This document shows, piece after piece, positions 60,701 through 64,000 of a DNA stretch of 64,000 nucleotides. A program made the position numbers and the translations under genes. The DNA comes from Epiperipatus broadwayi. Lineage: Eukaryota > Onychophora > Udeonychophora > Euonychophora > Peripatidae. The notes beneath the pieces are model-generated. The model searched no databases and was not told the DNA's origin. It worked only from the letters and a program-made list of their open reading frames with translations. The stretch spans positions 3,402,714 to 3,466,713 of the forward strand of contig JAQFVV010012506.1 of assembly GCA_028023455.1 (NCBI GenBank), read 5' to 3'. Numbering within the stretch: position 1 is the first letter of the stretch; each line of letters opens with the position of its first letter.

Positions 60701-62837
60701 TAGTATGTTTTGTTATTTTACGATTCATCACGACAATGGGGATGAGCAATATTCTTTTTATAGTTAAAATACGTATATATACACACACATTTATAATTAT
60801 ACTGAAACTAAATAGCTTATTTTACTTTAGTTTTTTTGTATTTAGTCTTTTGATATTTGATTCTGGTCCTTTGTTTAAAACAAAATTTAAAAAAACATAG
60901 TTATTCATATAAGACAATTAACATTAGAACTTTTATTTTGTTTCCCTTCATGGAGGATTGATATATATTTTTCATTTAATCACAGTTTAAAAATAATTTC
61001 TTCCTTCACTATTTATTTCTATGTAGATTATAGTCATTTAAATTTATACATATACTTTTTGTGTTCTTTTTTTTTAAAGTGAATTCTGGAAAGTTCAAAA
61101 ACTAGACATGGCATTTCCAATGATCAGTCTATGGTTAGCTGGTCATTCGCTGACAATTACTTTTTTTTTCTAGGTAAGGCATGTTTAACTATTTGGATAT
61201 GATAGAACTAGAACAGGAGCAATTAAGTTTTATTTTCCATGCTACATTATTCAGCTAGACATTTCATCTTCTTTTCCCATGAAGCCCTGTGCAGTTAAAG
61301 AATGAACTACTTATGTTTGTCTGTACAAAACCATTTGATATGCAAGTCCATGCTTGTATTGTCTCAAACTCTAAACTGGACTTACTGCACTGACTAGACG
61401 GAGCAGAGTTTATGATAGTTTTTTATATATTTCAAACTTAATTATTTTTATTTAACTTCTTTAATGTGCTTATCAATAAATAGATTTTTTTTTAAAAAAA
61501 AAAAACCTTTACAGCTATTATCAAAGTCTGTTTTTTTGATAAGCATAGAGAAAAAAGAATTATTATGATTATTCAAGATTGAAAATAGAAAAAGAAAAGA
61601 GAAAATAAAAATAATATTTTTATATTCTTTTAGTATTATAAACTTATTCATTTTAAAATACTTCATTTTTAGAGTCTGAAAGGTAGTTAAAAATTTTAAC
61701 ATGGATAACTTCTAATGAAACTTTCTTGAAACTTTCTTTCCTCTCCCTTTCCAAAACTAATTTATAAAATCAATTAAAAAAAATCTTTTTTTCCTTTATT
61801 TTTGTATAGAATATTTGTTTGTTTGGGAGACAGTCTAAATAAACCTTCACACACACCACTGGAACAAACACTTTATGTGGTGAGGTTTTAGAAATAACTC
61901 ACTTAAAATATTAGTTTTAAATGTTTAACCTTTTATAAACTAAGGGTTTGAATAATTAACTTGCTGTTAATTATCAGCTTTTGTATTCAATATTTTCCTT
62001 TAATGATGTGGCTTTACTTACATACATTATCCTCATATAATATGAAAAATAAAATTGAATTGAACCCCTTTTTGACACCTTGATATAATTCAACCAATTT
62101 TATTTCATAAAAAAATAATATTAGTCATGCTCAGCTGTATATTAATATTTCCATGGACTTACAAGCTGGCATACAATTCACTAAGCCATTTGGGATTATT
62201 TAGTTAAAAATACTTATATAATTTTTCAGATATAAATTTCATTTCTTGAGATAGAGTATTATTGATATACTATTATGCATGCTGCTTCCAATACAATGAT
62301 AGACATAAAATCTTATCACAAGTATGCAATGCAGCATGAACACTAGAAAAGCTATCTCAATTTTAACAAATATGCAACTTACTACCCATAGGACTACTAA
62401 AGAATCAACTGAAGGAATGTTTTGAAAATTGTAAAGTCTTACTCATGTTTTTATGAGTCTTATTGGCTCCATATCCATAACACATTTCTATACCTGGTAA
62501 ACAACACAGTATTTACTGATAGAAAGCCCTGATCCTCTGAGGGGCTTATTTGGGCAGATTATGAACCTTAGGTAGATGCAGTACTGAGATAACTTTTTGG
62601 AAGATTATGCATCCTTACATCTATGAAAAATCTCCTATCCACCATCTGCACTGATAGCAAAGCTATCATATTTCACAAAATTTACCATGATCTTTGTAAA
62701 ATACCTTTTTCTCTTCTCAATTTATTTTACTTTTTTATTTATGTTGCAGAACATAACAGCATCATGCTTTGGGAGATTGAGAATCATAATCAGATCTTCT
62801 TTAAGAGATGTGATCCACTTCTGTATCATCTAGTTAT
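60701..62837. other. Noncoding DNA, nothing recognised
   Basis: AT-rich. Short minus frames (60561-60788, 61448-61702) and a plus frame (62623-62937) lack any recognisable domain; the last overlaps the gag-like remnant on the opposite strand. Confidence 0.4.
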
Positions 62838-64000
62838 TTATGTTCTGGTAGAACTATTGGTGCTACCAATTAATGTTTTCTCTTGTTCCTTGGTAGTAGT
62901 ACTTCCTTTCTGTCCTGTCAGTATACTGATGGCTTGACTCTGCATTTCCCCACATTGGATGGCATTTATACATGGTCCATTGTTCTCTCTGTATGATATT
63001 TTAAATACAAGTTTAAATCCTCCTTTTTCAGCAAATATAGGTTTGCTTCTGTCAAGTGCATTCACCATTTCAGCCACCTGCTCAGTTGTTATACTTTTCT
63101 GTGCCAATCAGCATTCTTTCAGTATGGCTTAAGAAACTGTGTCTCAAGATCCTTATAATTTGAAGTTCTGAAAAAGGATCTGCACTAATACATCCCAATT
63201 TTGCCACCTGTCTTGTAACAAAGAATAAATAGAGCTCATTAAGTGGGCATTTCTCTTGGGATCTTTTGTACTTAACTAATAGTAATACTTCATTAGTGCT
63301 TGTTTAAACTCAACAAAGTTATGAGACTAGAAGAACAAGTTCCTCCATGCTTATAATGCACTTTGCAGATGAATATTAGCTATTTCTAGCCTAGCCTCTT
63401 CCATCATAATGTTAATGCTAAATATCTTTCCAGATTGCTAATAAATTCAATGGGTCCTCACCAGCATTATTTGAAAAAACACTTTATTTTAAGAAACTGC
63501 TTTACAATTCTAGCTATCTATTTCATTTTTTTTTCATGTTCTTATCTTTTTAAGCTTGTCATGACTATTTTTTATTTAGTTTGCCCTTATCTGTGATCAT
63601 CCTTCAGCTTTTTACTCTTTCTATTAGACTATCATCATCTTTGATCTGTATTGATTTCATTTGACTAGTCAGGTTCCCTATTTGCTCTTATATAGGTTTC
63701 AGATTTCTTTGATTTAAATATTCACTAACACTATTGCCTCATGTACTTTAACTAACATTTATCATTTCTTATACCTGGTTTATTTTAACACCTTGTTCCT
63801 TTTATTTTCTCTAACTTCATTCTCTCTAACTTGTTTGATTTAATCTGCTATTTAATTAGCCATTTTTGTGTTCTGCCGTTTCATCTTCTATTTTCTTCTC
63901 TTTTGATCATCAACTCTTTGTTGATTATCTTCTTTTACTTCTAAAAATACCTTCTGACATTGCTCACTGCTTCCATTTTCGTTAGCAGCATCTCTTTTTT
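62838..64000 (-). pseudogene. Decayed LTR-retroelement gag-like region (runs off the window)
   Basis: On the minus strand the best frame (63107-62838) reads AQKSITTEQVAEMVNALDRS and continues with Lys- and Gln-rich sequence. Upstream on that strand, in changing frames, are capsid-like pieces: AGEDPLNLLAIWKDI near 63440, EARLEIANIHLQSA near 63390 and SSIYSLLQDRWQNW near 63210, and a charged, probably coiled-coil stretch near 63930. The size and order fit a retrotransposon Gag, but stops are frequent and no zinc knuckle, protease or LTR is seen. It is not obviously the same family as the 28.5-39.6 kb element. Confidence 0.4.

Overview
The window is animal nuclear DNA, very AT-rich. Genes are sparse and interrupted by spliceosomal introns (GT...AG boundaries are visible), and most of the sequence is transposable-element debris. 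The one host gene I recognise is a minus-strand MFSD6-like major facilitator transporter. The mix of MFSD6, a Ty3/gypsy element, hAT remnants, tRNA-derived SINEs and hammerhead-bearing repeats suggests an invertebrate. I cannot name the phylum from sequence alone.

Layout: 1-9.1 kb is the 3' half of the MFSD6-like gene, with a large exon at 9128-7671, a 6.1-kb intron full of foldback elements, and a second exon at 1523-1351. 9.1-12.4 kb lies upstream on the gene's strand and holds a SINE, a stretch of about 730 bases almost without G on the plus strand, an A/C-rich T-poor zone, short degenerate repeats and a 150-bp GC-rich island. 12.4-18.7 kb has dispersed repeats, including the first hammerhead element. 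18.76-21.2 kb looks like a noncoding transcription unit: CCAAT and TATA boxes, a C-poor body and two AATAAA signals. 22.4-26.9 kb has three inverted-repeat elements that carry hammerhead-like motifs. 28467-39643 is a complete but decayed Ty3/gypsy element with LTRs of about 2 kb and a 2.6-kb untranslated leader. 39.6-52 kb is dispersed repeats, microsatellites and SINEs. 52.3-54.2 kb has a hAT transposase remnant and a TIR element. 54.2-62.8 kb has perfect hairpins, a 1-kb foldback insertion and a duplicated repeat. 62.8-64 kb is a decayed gag-like region on the minus strand.

The most notable system is a set of foldback (inverted-repeat) elements whose arms contain the hammerhead ribozyme core CTGANGA - stem II - GAAA. 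In the 15.48-kb copy and the two 26-kb copies all three helices and a NUH cleavage triplet can be drawn, and stem I shows a compensatory base-pair change between copies. A second family (24.7 and 58.2 kb) has its own compensatory stem I pair. A third case is a perfect 114-bp palindrome at 22404-22640, and a weaker one is a TIR element at 46.9 kb. Two insertions, 58008-59014 and 59716-59934, are flanked by 12- and 16-bp direct repeats and share a terminal module, which suggests RNA-mediated, retrozyme- or Sm-alpha-like mobility of snap-back transcripts. All ribozyme calls are structural inference; no activity is shown.
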